DNA from: Dasypus novemcinctus
Lineage: Eukaryota; Chordata; Mammalia; Cingulata; Dasypodidae
Assembly (NCBI RefSeq): GCF_030445035.2
Contig: NC_080683.1
Span: 88,931,675-88,995,674 of the forward strand
Length of the DNA stretch: 64,000 nucleotides
Direction: 5' to 3'
The translations under genes were made by a program, and so were the position numbers. The notes beneath the pieces were generated by a model that did not search any database, was not told the DNA's origin, and saw only the letters and a list, made by a program, of their open reading frames with translations. Shown here piece by piece: positions 11,066 to 23,037 of the stretch (position 1 is the stretch's first letter; each line of letters starts with the position of its first letter).

Positions 11066-11995
11066 TCCCAGTATGACAGGATGACAAGAAAACAGGTTTA
11101 TCAGGGTAGGAGCAATGTTGAGTGGAGGGTGAGGGCAGGAGCTGCTGTTTGAGAGGATTTACTCTAATTGGCCTGTTCTTTGCAGGGTTTAAGAGAAGAA
11201 AGACCTGTTTGTTCTACCTGGTAGTGTTAAAAAAAATCATTCTGGTTGCGAGGTGGAAAATGAACTGTGGGGAGGTAAGAGTGGAGCAGGGTAGATTTAG
11301 AAGGCGGTTGCGCTTGTGGAAATGACCATGAAGGTGGCTTGGATTAGGTTTGTAGCAATAGAGAGGTTAAGGAGTTGGATATCTGAATTATTTTGTTAGC
11401 TATAACTACCTTCTGGTGAGAACATGGCCATGGATCTTTTCCCAAAACCGTTTCCCATCTCCTTGGAACCAGAGACTGAATGAAGCAGCAGAAAAGAACT
11501 GGAGAAAGGATTGTATGTGGGAAGAAACTTCAGGTGTCTCAGTGGGAGATAGGAAGCTTGGGATTTAAATGTCCATAAGGAAGAGATAGAAATTCCCTTT
11601 AAGGGAAGAGACCTTGGAAGAAGGGTTAAATATACAAATGAGGGCTAGGTATTTTCCTCCAAAGGAAACTGGAGTTGCCTCTCCTTTTAGAATTCAAAGA
11701 TCTGAGAAGGGATATGGAAATCTAGAGGGCCCATCCTGAATTTTCAAATTGCAGTGCTTGACCTGTTAGTGAGCAACCCATTAGTGAGTTGTGAAATCAA
11801 ATTAGTGAGACCAGCATTTTTTTCTAATGAAATACCATAAAAGAAAAGATTACAGTATTTTACTCATCATAAGCATAAGTACTGTTTTGGGAAACTTGTT
11901 TCATATGCATACTTTATGTACTTAATGGCAATGTAAGATATATTTCTTACTTGAGTGTAAGATCAAAAAATTGAATAACCATTTCAAAATGAAAG

Positions 11996-12500
11996 TGATG
12001 TGGGCTATGGGTGGAAGGCTCTTTGTCTCTTCAGAAATAACTAAGCTGTTTGACTTGTGTCTCTTCAGAAATAACTAAGTTGTTTGACTTGTGGGTGTGG
12101 AACGGTAAGAGGCTGCAGTCCTGCCCTTAGGGACGGTGACAGCAGGCTCCAGTCCCAGGAAATGTTTAACAAAGCAAGGGCTATAAACTTTAAGTATTTA
12201 GGGGAAATGCAAAAACCAAGGCTTATCTAAAATGTCTGGAGTCCTTGCTAAAAGCTTACCTAAGATGTGGAAGAGATATATGCTAATTGAAGCCTATTGA
12301 GAACTGAAACAAAGGGACCATTTGGCCTTTCCTCTCTGTATAAAAGACGTTTGAAAATCTTGTTCGGGGCTCGGGATTCAAACTGAAAGCTCCCGAGTCC
12401 GGCCGGCCGTCAATAAACCATTTTTTTCCTTCTCAAAATCATTCCTGAGTCCTGGCCTCTCTATACTCAATTAATTGAACTTCTCTTAAATTCCACAACA
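11996..12500 (+). mobile_element. Solo LTR, class I (ERV1) type
   Basis: The 505-bp LTR starts TGATGTGGGC and ends CCACAACA. It is flanked by a 4-bp duplication, aaag (11992-11995 and 12501-12504). Arms B and C have one uninterrupted gatgaaagggactaat at this place, which confirms the insertion. It contains a TATA box (tataaaag, 12339-12346), a poly(A) signal (aataaa, 12412-12417) and a small direct duplication of tctcttcagaaataactaag near 12030 and 12060. A 4-bp duplication and this promoter layout suit a gammaretrovirus-like ERV1. Confidence 0.87.
12370..12397 (+). promoter_or_regulatory. Hairpin upstream of the LTR poly(A) signal
   Basis: A perfect 7-bp stem, ctcggga (12370-12376) with tcccgag (12391-12397), around a 14-base loop. 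It lies between the TATA box and aataaa, where an R-region hairpin would be expected. Function is inferred only. Confidence 0.55.
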
Positions 12501-13425
12501 AAAGGAACTAATATTGCAAGCAACTCTCAATGATATTCAACATTATAAACACTTACTGAGGTGGATCAGGCAGGCCCCAACCCAGGCCTAGTGTTGGGGA
12601 ATGTCAGAGGCTCCGGAAGTGAAATCATCTTGGGGATCAAAAGAAAATAAGGAAAGAAAAAAAATGCTCTACCCCTCCCTCCCTTTCCCAAAGTAATTGG
12701 AGAGAAAAAGGAGATGGTCTGTTTGTAAAGGAAGCAGAGGCAGATTTTAGAATATGACCCAATCCAACTGTGGAGGAACAGAGGTCAAGCCAGAAGTGGC
12801 TTACTCAACAAATCAGAAGAAATGCATTCTGAAGGACGCTGAACAGTTTGAAAGGGAGCCAGCGACAGAGTTTAAGACCTGGATGTGGGAAATTGCAGTC
12901 AGGTACAAAGGGAATGTATTGATGGGGAAGGGGCAGACCTGTGGAAGAGGGGCAGGTTTGCCCAGGAGAGGACTTGTACATCAGGTTGGAAGCCACCAAA
13001 CAGAATAAATTAAGCATGAAAAGAACAAATGTTTTATTGATTTATCTGAAAGACAACATAACATTCTATTGATAAAGTAACAAATTTGAAAGCAATCTTG
13101 AAAACAATTTTACCTAGAGGCCAGTTGAAAAGTTAATATGGTTGACACTTCTTACAAATCAAAACTCCGCAGTGATCTGATTTGTGGGGCTGCAGTCCTT
13201 ATGCGCCACGGTTAGATGAGCAGTGTTGCCTCTAATCATTCATTATCTGCTTATATCTCCCCATTTACAGGCAAGGAGGGAGAACTTTATACCATCTTCT
13301 AAGACCCTGAAATTATTCAGCTACCAAAACTATGAAAACTACAGTCAGTCTCCAAAATCTGTCAAAACTGCTATAACACATTGTCTCTCCTTCAATCATT
13401 CCAGTGTTTCTCAGGGTCCAAAGTC

Positions 13426-14253
13426 TCATTCATCTTTTGAAAAGCTTCTATGAAGAGCTGAGAGTCTCATAGGCAGTCTTAAAGGGGTACCACTGTCATC
13501 TGCTCCAGGCTGCTCAAGACAAAAGAAAGGACACAAAGGCTCCGAAGAGGAAAGGCCACTCTGTAGATAGACGAGGGCATCATTTCTGACATCAAAAAAC
13601 TTGATTTCTTCCAGATCAACATTGAGGAAAATTCCCACACAGTCAAGTCAGGGCTTATAGAAATTCTGGTCTGTGGGAGGGAGCTAGAGTAGATTACATT
13701 TCCCTTCATGCTGATGACCCAGAAGCCAAGCACAGAGGATAAAATGCTCTTCTTCCTTCTGTTCACAGACTCCTTGCAGAAACCTAAAGCCCACTCCTAC
13801 CCCTCCCTCACTTCTACCTCCCAATAATGACAGCCAAAGTGGAAGCAGGAGGAGCCAATGATACAGGCCTTGTGGGTGAATCTTTCAGGACTTTCCAGTG
13901 GGTTGTGACAGATCTATCCACATTGGATGCTCCGTATGTCGTAGGAGTTAAGCGGTGGCAGCATGCAGGGTCAAATACTCTTGGAACCTCAGGATTGTAT
14001 CACTTTTGCACAGACTTTGCTCTGGTAGGGGGCTGTGTTGTATGATGAGAAGAGTTAACACTGTGATATGCCATTCTTCTATAGGAGGTTTCTAACTTAA
14101 TCTTTGACACAGTTCAATGTTGACTTCTTCCTTTCTATCATCCAATTTTCAATGTAATTAAAACAGAAGGTGTGTGCACAGAAAAGAGAAATGGGTTGTA
14201 GAAAAACTGCAGAAAACAGGGCATCTTGCCTTCTCTTGCAGACTGTTAGTCAT
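13426..14253 (-). pseudogene. RFPL4B: RFPL4B-like pseudogene 1 (RING/PRY-SPRY)
   Basis: The minus strand encodes remains of a RING plus PRY-SPRY (B30.2) protein that best resembles RFPL4B, a ret-finger-protein-like gene of placental mammals. The presumed start ATG is at 14251-14253 (MTNSLQEK). It is followed by a decayed RING (RCPV.., a cysteine-histidine region) cut by a TAA, then many further stops and frameshifts. The PRY-SPRY part is clearest: HYWEVEV, GFCKESVNR, GFWVISMKGN, GIFLNVDLEEIKFFDVRND and PFFCLEQPG. The last open stretch ends at 13426. The span of about 276 codons is close to the expected size of a RFPL4B protein, so the gene decayed in place and is not a fragment. It is clearly nonfunctional. 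The identification is by memory of family features; TRIM and butyrophilin relatives are less likely. Confidence 0.8.
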
Positions 14254-14972
14254 TGTTCCTGTAGGTCACAGTAGAGAGAACTGAGTGGAAATTGTCCTTT
14301 AGTCACTTCTGGATATGATCTAGAGCCTTCTGCTCTTCAATAGCTGAATGTGTCTAAATTCAATACAAAGATTAAATAATTTCAATCTTTTTATAACTTA
14401 TGCAGAGAAGTGATACCAAGTCACCAGAGATTCATAGTAAAGTCACTATTGGTGAGAAAATTATCAAAATCTTATATAAAATGACAGAGATTTTCTTATT
14501 ACAGAATCCAACTATATAGACAAAATGCTTTCCAGATTAAATGAAGTAAAATATTTTTAAAAGATGCATTAAGTCTTGAGAGGTATGAATAAAGCTATTA
14601 TATAATCACTGGTGTCACCTATTCTAACTGTATTATTAACATAATTATGTTGAAGCATAATCCTGACTGAGTATAATGATTCAACAACTAAAATATGTTT
14701 TATATATGAAGAAATTTCAAGATTATCCTTGATCAAATACTGAATGAGAAAAAAATCAATTCACCAAATAGCTATATGATTAAGTAAATACTATATCAAT
14801 AGGATATAATATTAAACAAGTGTTAAATGCAAAACTGCATAAAACTTAGAAGTGTTTAAAAGTAATGTTAGTAAAACAATAAATTTGTGGTACTAAGATT
14901 TCTTGGATTTATAAATTGATATTACTTAAAATATTTAGACATATATCAAAAGACATAAAGTTAATAGGAAAC

Positions 14973-15307
14973 TGTTAACGCGGCTCAAGAAGAAATGAAA
15001 AAATCATGTAGACCGGGGTTCAGGGGATCAGATTAAATGCCACTGACAAGTTTTATTGTACAAAATCATAGTATTTGTACAATTCCAAACAATGCTCTGT
15101 TTAGCAAAAAGCCCTAGCAACACTATAATTAAAAACTTGGCAAACACTATGCACGTTGATCTTAACATGTACCTACACAATGAGGTACCATCTCCTTTCA
15201 CTGACTTCTTTCCGAGCCATATATTTCCATGCCAACTGCAAACATTTCTGATTAAAGCAGTCATGTCAAGTATCCCAGCATGCTTTATGCTAGCTAATAC
15301 TCCAACA
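14973..15307 (-). repeat. 3' LTR of the ERVK-like provirus
   Basis: 335-bp LTR with TG..CA ends on the coding strand. Compared with the 5' LTR it lacks 7 bases near 15186 and carries scattered substitutions, several at CpG sites. Confidence 0.88.
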
Positions 15308-15322
15308 TGCTTCCCTTTTATT
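15308..15322 (-). other. Polypurine tract
   Basis: On the coding strand aaaagggaagca directly precedes the 3' LTR, the expected place for plus-strand priming of reverse transcription. Confidence 0.7.
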
Positions 15323-15603
15323 TTATAGCAAGGTAACTGTGCCTGTCTTAGATTGTCTTCTTCTGAAGATCTTACCCATCATTTGACTACCAGTTAAGTG
15401 CCTGCTATGGGGAGTTGTTGTCTTAATATGGCTCGAGATGCAGAATGTCGTTCCATATGATGTTTTGCCACCAACCAAGATTTCCAAACTATTAGTATCA
15501 CTAAGAATAGTAAACAGTACATGATAAGGTCATGAAATGTAGGAATCCATTTTTTCTAACAAGAGACAGGATTTAATGATTTTAATTCTTTAGTCATTTC
15601 ATT

Positions 15604-15906
15604 TCACATATCTGACATTTCTATCTCTAAATTTGATTGAGATATTAATATAGCTTTCTGTTGCAATGCCTGAATTTGCTGAGTTATATTAGAAGGTTGA
15701 TAGCCTAACAAATGTTTTCTAATACTATTCCTTTCCTCTGAATCATTCCACTTTAAAGGAGTAACACAAAAAGAACTTTGATTATAATCACATTTTAAAG
15801 CTAATTGCATTTGCCTAATATATATTGTATCCGCAATATGTGTTACAACATTTTCCAGATCATTAACATGGTTGGATAATTTGCAACACTCTTTTCCTGG
15901 TGTCAC
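15604..15906 (-). pseudogene. Env transmembrane-subunit remnant of the ERVK-like provirus
   Basis: A 100-codon open frame on the minus strand lies upstream of the 3' LTR, where env is expected. It contains a helical stretch, then a cysteine pair in CDYNQSSFC followed by VTPLKWNDSEE, and a region of glutamine- and leucine-rich repeats. This layout resembles the ectodomain of betaretroviral transmembrane subunits. It lacks the fusion peptide and membrane anchor in frame, so it is only a fragment. Further possible surface-subunit pieces lie at 16302-16541 and 16946-17161, but these I cannot confirm. Confidence 0.65.
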
Positions 15907-16199
15907 TATACCAGGGGGTATCTAAACATATGGGAAACATAACAAAAGTGGGCTATTAAACTATTAAAAGATCATCATTCCAATTGTCCAGGTCTCTGTC
16001 ACAGTTCTCCTCATCCCTTCCAGGAGCAGGAGAGGTCCGATGTCACAGTCCTTGGAGTGAGCATAAAGGACACTCACGGGTGATGTTCACGAGCTGGTGG
16101 AGCCACTCAGCTTCTTTTCATGTCTCAGTGATATGGCTCTGGATCTTCACGAAGGCATCTGCCTCAACAGTCCTGAAAGGGCTGTTAGAGGAGTGGGCA

Positions 16200-19100
16200 G
16201 ACACATAACAGACAGTTACCTGTTACTACTAGCAGGTATCCCAGATGTTTTTCCATAGATCTGAGGGTGATTTACAATAGTCCATCATTTCTGTCTTGCT
16301 TTTAGTATTTGCAATCCACCCCTGGATAGGATAGGCAGTCTTCAGAGTGACAAGAAACTATTGGGTTAAATCTTTCACTCTCAGCAGGGCCTCCTATGCT
16401 GCACACAATTGCTTTTTTTATATTGTACTTTTGGCCTCTTTCCAGAATTGTGATTAAAAACAAGGGGTACTTGTTTAGAATTTTGCCTTTGCCACAAACT
16501 CCACCCAAAGCCAATATTGGTGCTGGCCACATCCAATTCACAGGCTAAGTTAATGTCCACCTTTTCCCTCCCTTTTATTATTATTTAAAGTAGCTTGCTG
16601 GAGTTTTTCCTACTTCCATGAGGGACTTTTTCAAATTAGTACATGCAATGGTTTTACTATTTGAGCTAAGTGATAGATGAAAGATTTTTAGTATTTTAAC
16701 AATATTACAAACTCTATTAACATGAGAAAACATTGTACTTTATTAATTACAAGAGGGTATAATTTGTTTTACCCAACCAAACAACATTTGAGAATTTGAT
16801 AGAGCAGTAAGGACCTTGCAGCCTGTTCTAATTGTTTGCCTATTTTAGGCTTTTTAATTTTTGGAAAGAGAATTACTGGTTAACATAATGTCATCAGTAG
16901 GGTTTCAGTCACAGATTTTTCCTACACAGCCAGATTTTTTTATCATCATGTCAGGATAGATGGTTGGGCTATGCACATAGCCTCAGGGAACCACTGCAAA
17001 AGTCCATTGTTGGGTTTTCCACAGATAGGGGAATGCAGGCTGGCTTGACTGTTTAAGAAAATACTAAAGAAAATTTTAGCAAGTTTTAAAAACAAAGTGA
17101 GAATGGCACAGTTGGATATTAATTTCTTGCAACAAACTAGCAGTATTTGGGATTGCTGCATACTACAGTGTCATTACTTTAATTGATGATAAGAGGTTGT
17201 TTTTGTGACACACACTTTTTTATAATAATAAATTATTGTTATTATTATAGTTAACCATATTGTACTTTTGTTTAATATTATACTGAAATATTGGTAAATT
17301 TATACACTCTCAAATATTCATATGAATCTTTTTCTCATACAACTTTAATTAACAGAGGGTTAAAAAATCCTTTTAATTTTATAACACTTTTAAACACCTT
17401 CCATTCAACTTATAACATATTAATTAACTCAAGTATTTTATTACTATAATATTTCTTTCAAGGTAAAAGAACAAATCTCCTGCAACCAGTTTGAAATAAA
17501 AAGTTACTTTTCAGGATTTGATTTTGAGAAAGCAGACCTTTTCTTCTTCCAACACTGAGGAAATGATAAGGGTAAAGCACAAGACACTATTCTGATAAAA
17601 CAGACTTTTTAGTTGTATACTGATTATTCAGGATAAAAACTTTTTATAAACTTTTGCTAAAACAGATAATGACTTGAGAAACTTTGAGAAAGAGCAAAAT
17701 TTCAACTTTGCATTAGTATATTACTTGATACTAAACCTTTTTAAAACTTTATAGATAGACTCATCAAATGTTACTTAACTTTAACATTAAAAATTTCTTT
17801 TCCACAACCTTTTGCACATTCTGTATTTATTCAAGTTTAGTCCCACCTTTTACCTTCTCTTAATAACCAATCATTTTATTTTAGGACAAATTTTTTTTCT
17901 GTTTTCTTAATAATAATAACACATTTTATACATCCCACATACATAAGTTACTAGGTACAACTTTTTACAAGATATAATTACGATCAACACTAAACAGATT
18001 GGTTAAAATAATGAACTTTTCATCACTTTAAATACTTAGTAGAATGCAATACAGAAACAGTCTTTTAGAAACAAAGTTGGCAGGGGAGGCTGGCTGCCGA
18101 CAAGTTTTCTTATTATAAAATTACCTTTTATTATTATTAGCAATTCAGGTTTTGTTTAATAATGACTTTTTGGAATTAGCCGTTTAAATACCTTAATTTA
18201 AACAATGCTTCTTTAAGCTTCTTATAATTATTTATAACTATATAGACTATAATTATATTATTTTGAGACAAATTTTATCTTCACAGAACACATTCCCTTA
18301 CTTAAAGTTACCACAATACCTTCTACAACTTGCCACATGCATTTAAGTCCCATCTTGCATATGTTCATTTCCATTCTGAGTTTATGAAAATTAACCATCC
18401 TATTTTAGGACAAAACACACATTTTTGAACAAACTTATTAAATTTCAGTCAGCATTTCCACAAACTTTTTACCTTTTTAAATACTCATTTAAATTTTACA
18501 TTCTTTACTTAGTAAAGAAAAACTGTTCATTTTTATTTAGGCAAGAACTATTTTTTATGAAAGGACTCAGTAATTTTGTTAATCAAGACTTACAATTTTT
18601 ATCATTGTAGAGATCTTATTAACATTTAAACTTAAGTATTAATATAAATGCTTATTTAATTTTTGGCCATTTGAATAGAGCTCTTTTAGAAATTTTTATT
18701 TATTAATATATATTACCATCTGGAGGTATCAAAATATACACTGACATTGAACAAACAAACACAAAACATGTACGACACATCAACAGAAACATAAAATTTA
18801 CAATTTGACTCATAATTCCTACTTTCTTATGTTTTCAGTATGGCTATTTTTAAGTTCTCCATCACTTCACGTCTTAGATTTTACTGTTTTAAAGATTTCT
18901 TTTGGAATCCAAGTTACCTATAACATGCAAATTTGTGCTTGAAAACACTTTTATTAGTTATCAGCAACCAGTTAAGATAACTTGAACAGCATAAATATAG
19001 TTAAGTCTTTTATTTAGCAGTTTAGACAGACAAATTTTTTTAGATTACTACTTTTTAAAACTACCCTGAGACTTGACGTTCAGGAGTAAACTATTGATTT

Positions 19101-19340
19101 AAAACTGAAAATTCTTTTTAACACCTTGATCAAAAATTTTGTACTAATTTTATTATTTTGGTTATATAGGTCCAATTAGAATTAGCATGGAAACAAAACA
19201 GAACACCAATGTTGCAGTGTTTTTCTCCTTTTCCAGCAGCTTAATTCTATTAACCCCCACTAGCCCACAGGTACATTACGATGTAGACAGAAGTGGGTTT
19301 ACAGAGTTTCTGCCAGAATAATTTCCTTAACTTAGTTAAC
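16200..19340 (-). other. AT-rich interior of the ERVK-like provirus
   Basis: The stretch is strongly T-rich on the plus strand (A-rich in the provirus sense). It should hold the end of gag, protease, pol and the start of env. I see no reverse transcriptase, RNase H or integrase motifs, and the length is too short for them. Possible env pieces sit at its low-coordinate end. The rest is unassigned. Confidence 0.5.
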
Positions 19341-19359
19341 ATTTTAACAGAGAATTTTC

Positions 19360-20627
19360 TTACAAGCCTGATTTACCAACAAGGGCTTTATTTAGTACTT
19401 TTGCTTGTGCAGGATGTTGTACTTTCTTCAAAGCCTTATAGGCTCTAGTGTCCATAAGCACATCCAAGATAATAGTGATGTTGTGAGCCTGATTACGTTT
19501 AGCCAAAGCACTGCATTCTTTAAACAAATTACTTTTCCATAACAAATAGTAGCCTCCCATCAAGCAAGCTTTAGCTAAAACCATCCAATCTTTGGGACAA
19601 AGAGGATTTTGACTTACCAATTCTATTAAGGAGAAAGTAAATGGGGCAGTGGGTCCATAGGTGCTGCAAGCAGATTTCAATTCTTTTAACAGCTTAAAAG
19701 GAATGGGTTCAAGTAGATGTACATATTGGCCAGGATTATTGGGATGAGGGTGCTCTATGACAGGAAAAAGAGTGAATTCAGAAATACCCTCGTCCTCCCC
19801 CTGGGCAGACTGGAGACTGGCTTGCAAAGGAGATAGGATAAGAGGGACACAGCTACAGGAAACACTAGGGAAGGAGAACCCATGTTAGTGGGAAGGCACT
19901 GTTGACTGACAGAGGCAGCTCTCTGCAACACCTTTTGATCCATTAAAGACAATAGTGACAGTTGCTGCTGGATAGCTATAGGGGAAGACTCGCAGTTGTC
20001 CTCCTTACTTTTCTATCATTTTCTAGGTCTACTGCAGGAGAAGAAGATTGTTGTAACAATGTCTCTTTACCCTGCATAGAACCTCTTTCACTTTCACAAA
20101 CTGGATCTAATGAATGACAAAAATCACGTGGATTATAACTTCCTGAAGGCCAAATTACAGAATAACCAGGTGGAACTGAAGCAGAAGTTTTTCTAGAATT
20201 TTTTATTTCAGGTGCTGATGCCTGCACAGGAAATATATCATACTTCTTCTTTCATTTTGAAGGCAAAGGTGTTGAAGCCTGAGATTCAGCAGAAGATGAG
20301 TCGGACTCAGAACTAGAATCTGAACTGTCTGATGATGAATCAGAATTATGGAATGACAAGAACAATAGACAAAGCACTAGACAATGTCCATATCTTAATA
20401 GAAATAGGATTACCTTCTCTGTAATGTAATTTTAATTGTTGTAAGACCTTCAGCCATTGAGGATAACTTAACAACTTTCTTCCTTCAAGTTGAAACCATG
20501 GACAAACCTTTTCTACTAATATAAATAACTTCTTATGAGTTGACTCTTTGACTGGATATCCCAAGGCTTTCAATAAAGCCTTCAATGTTACTTGATATTC
20601 TTCCCATTTACTATGTGAATTCCCCAT
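19360..20627 (-). pseudogene. gag remnant (matrix and capsid) of the ERVK-like provirus
   Basis: The gag ATG is placed at 20625-20627 because it opens MGNSHSKWEEYQ, with a glycine at position 2 suited to myristoylation of a betaretroviral matrix protein. It lies about 80 bases after the primer binding site. The matrix-like part stays open to about 20346, then the frame breaks. Capsid-like sequence (YVHLLEPIPFKLLKELK, then STYGPTAPFTFSLIE) continues in the open stretch 19360-19827. No nucleocapsid zinc knuckle was seen. Frame shifts and stops separate the pieces, so no full Gag can be made. Confidence 0.78.
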
Positions 20628-20706
20628 GTTACCCTGAATGTTCCTTAAATCCCGAGAGAAGCTCATCTTCATTTCGTAATATACTTACCAATCTTGGTTT
20701 CTTTGA

Positions 20707-20724
20707 GCCCCACGTTGAGCACCA
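20707..20724 (-). other. Primer binding site, lysine-tRNA type
   Basis: On the coding strand tggtgctcaacgtggggc lies 2 bases after the 5' LTR. It resembles the complement of a lysine-tRNA 3' end, with two apparent C-to-T changes, which supports the 'K' designation. Confidence 0.8.
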
Positions 20725-20726
20725 CT

Positions 20727-21070
20727 TGTCAATGTGGCTCAAGAAGAAATTGAAAAATCATGTAGACTGGGGTTCAGGGGATCAGATTAAATGCCACTGA
20801 CAAGTTTATTGTACAAAGTCATAGTATTTGTACAATTCCAAACAATGCTCTGTTTAGCAAAAAAGCCCTAGCAACACTGTAATTAAAAACTTGGCAAACA
20901 CTACGCACATTGATCTTAACATGTACCTACACAATGAGGAACAAGAATCACCATCTCCTTTCACTGACTTCTTTATGAGCCATATATTCCCATGCCAACT
21001 GCAAACATTTCTGATTAAAGCAGTCATGTCAAGTATCCCAGCATGCTTTATGCTGGCTAATACTTCAACA
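20727..21070 (-). repeat. 5' LTR of the ERVK-like provirus
   Basis: 344-bp LTR with TG..CA ends. The poly(A) signal aataaa is on the minus strand at 20805-20810. Confidence 0.88.
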
Positions 21071-21482
21071 GAAACCTCAATGGTTTTGTTAACAATGAAT
21101 CATTAATTTCCCTGACACAAGAAAACTAGGAAAGTGAAAACTGTCTTTATTAGGCAGCAGAACTTATCTTGTCTGGAAACTTCCAGGTGAGGTCTAGTCT
21201 GTGCTGACCACAGCTTCTCTACATGGAGGCTGATCTGCTCTGGGTCTTTAATAGGATTCAGGGGTACAGACCCCATTCCTTCCTTTATGGGTCACCTACT
21301 GTTCAGAGTTCAAACAATTTTCAGGTCTAAAATTCAATCTTAAAAATAAAGTCAATCCTACTATTGTCATCACCGGCAGGTGACTCCAAGGAACCTCCAG
21401 ATTTTCAAAGAAAAATTACCTTATCTGTGTAAAACTAGCGAAAGCCACTGCAGAATCAATTACCATTGTAGATTCAAATTTT

Positions 21483-21856
21483 TTTTTAAAGATTTATTTA
21501 TTAAGATTTATTTATTTAATTCCCCCCCTTCCCCCAGTTGTCTGTTCTCTGTGTCTATTTGCTGTGTTTTGTTTCTTTGTCCACTTCTGTTGTCATCAGC
21601 GGCACGGGAAGTGTGGGCGGAGCCATTCCTGGGCAGGCTGCACTTTCTTTCATGCTGGGCGGTTCTCCTTATGGGCGTTCTCCTTGCGCGTGGGGCTCCC
21701 CTATGCAGGGGACACCCCTGTGTGCCACGGCACTCCTTGCGCACATCAGCACTGCACATGGGCCAGCTCCACACGTGTCAAGGAGGCCCGGGGTTTGAAC
21801 TGCGGACCTCCCATGTGGTAGACAGACACCCTAACCACTGGACCAAGTCCGTTTCC
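21483..21856 (-). mobile_element. DAS-type tRNA-derived SINE
   Basis: Reverse-oriented SINE with T-rich tail at the left and head at 21840-21856. A perfect 17-bp duplication ttgtagattcaaatttt flanks it (21466-21482 and 21857-21873). Arm B at about 34830 (cgtagactcaaatttaag) has no insertion. Confidence 0.94.
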
Positions 21857-22911
21857 TTGTAGATTCAAATTTTAAGGGCAAAATATCATTCAGATTAAAT
21901 GCTTTAAAGTACTCTTAAAAAATGAATTGAAGAATCAGTGGGTGTAACTAAACATTTTGAATTACTGATTTCAGCTTCTCTGAAATAATCCTAATTAAAC
22001 ACAAGCCAGAATGGTATTCATACAAGGAAGACACTTTCCAGTTACTCTAACTGCTCCCAAAGCTTGAGAACCTCTGATGCACTCACTCCTTCTTCTGGGC
22101 CTTCCTAAAGGGATTGTCTTCTTTTGGATGAGTGATCTCTGGCATGCTGGGAATGTTTGATTAGACCAGGTTGGGCCCATGACCAGTTCAAGGACATTCC
22201 AGTCAGATGGGGTCTGGTTGAATGACAATAGAGATCAATTTTTTTCCCCTTAAATGAAAAACTTAAGGCATTGGAAAAAGAAGTTGTCACCAAAGAGAGA
22301 GAAATGGAACAAAGGAAATATCCCAGACCAGCTTAACTTGAGCTGGAGACTTCCATTTGAGTTCCTGAAGATCTGATATCTCCACCTCTACCTCTCTGTG
22401 TCTCTGCTTCTCTCAGCTGAGAACTTGAACTGATGCACTGGTCTCTAAGTGGCTGGGACACAGACCACTCCCCCAATGAATGTCACTATCTCTACCACAG
22501 AGAAATGTGTTAACTAAACATAATCAAACAAACATAATCAAATTTACTCATAGCCTGTGAAGTTGCCTTTAAAGTACAGTCAAAATTTCATGGTAGTTTT
22601 CTTCTTTGAGATAAGCTAGCAAACCTGAATATGAATGAGATTCTCTAATTTTACAACTTAACTTTAAGAAACAAAATGTTTCACCTTGCAAATACAGAAA
22701 GCACTGTTGAAACCTAATCAAACTTTGACTAATGTCATCACTGCTGCGGATGTCTAAGATACAATTATTCATAAACAGAATTGAAACCAGTTTTCATATC
22801 ATTTACTCAGCAATTCTACTCTTATTGGTAGTAACTGATTAGGATAAGGAAGATGTTGGCCAGGTTAAGCCTGTTGTCCTTGTGTAATTATTAATAGCTC
22901 CCTCTTTCTAT

Positions 22912-23037
22912 TCTTAAAAATGTTAGAAAATAAATTATACAGTATCTATTATACAGTATACATTAAAAATGTTAGAAAATAAATTATGCAGTATACATTT
23001 TTATTCTTAAAAATGTTAGAAAATAAAGTATACAGTA
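22912..23037. repeat. Local tandem triplication in arm A
   Basis: The segment aaaaatgttagaaaataaa with its AT-rich surroundings occurs three times. Arm B has one diverged unit at about 36040-36080, so it expanded after the A/B split. Confidence 0.75.

Larger units (their letters stand above)
14973..21070 (-). mobile_element. ERVK-like (betaretrovirus-type) provirus with both LTRs, pol deleted
   Basis: Two similar LTRs (14973-15307 and 20727-21070) bound a 6.1-kb element read on the minus strand. A 5-bp duplication gaaac flanks it (14968-14972 and 21071-21075). Landmarks in transcription order: 5' LTR, lysine-tRNA-type primer binding site (20707-20724), gag (about 20627-19360), AT-rich remnant, env remnant (transmembrane part 15906-15604), polypurine tract (15308-15322), 3' LTR. 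Recognisable pol is missing, so there is a large internal deletion. By eye the LTRs differ at about 15 of about 335 aligned positions plus a few small indels. The sense strand is A-rich, as in betaretroviruses. It is found only in arm A. Confidence 0.88.

Noticed and set aside
13223..13453. 76-codon plus-strand frame in arm A, repeated in arms B and C
   Set aside because: The repetition is explained by the segmental duplication. The frame is not preserved among the three arms and lies in the 3' flank of the RFPL4B-like pseudogene.
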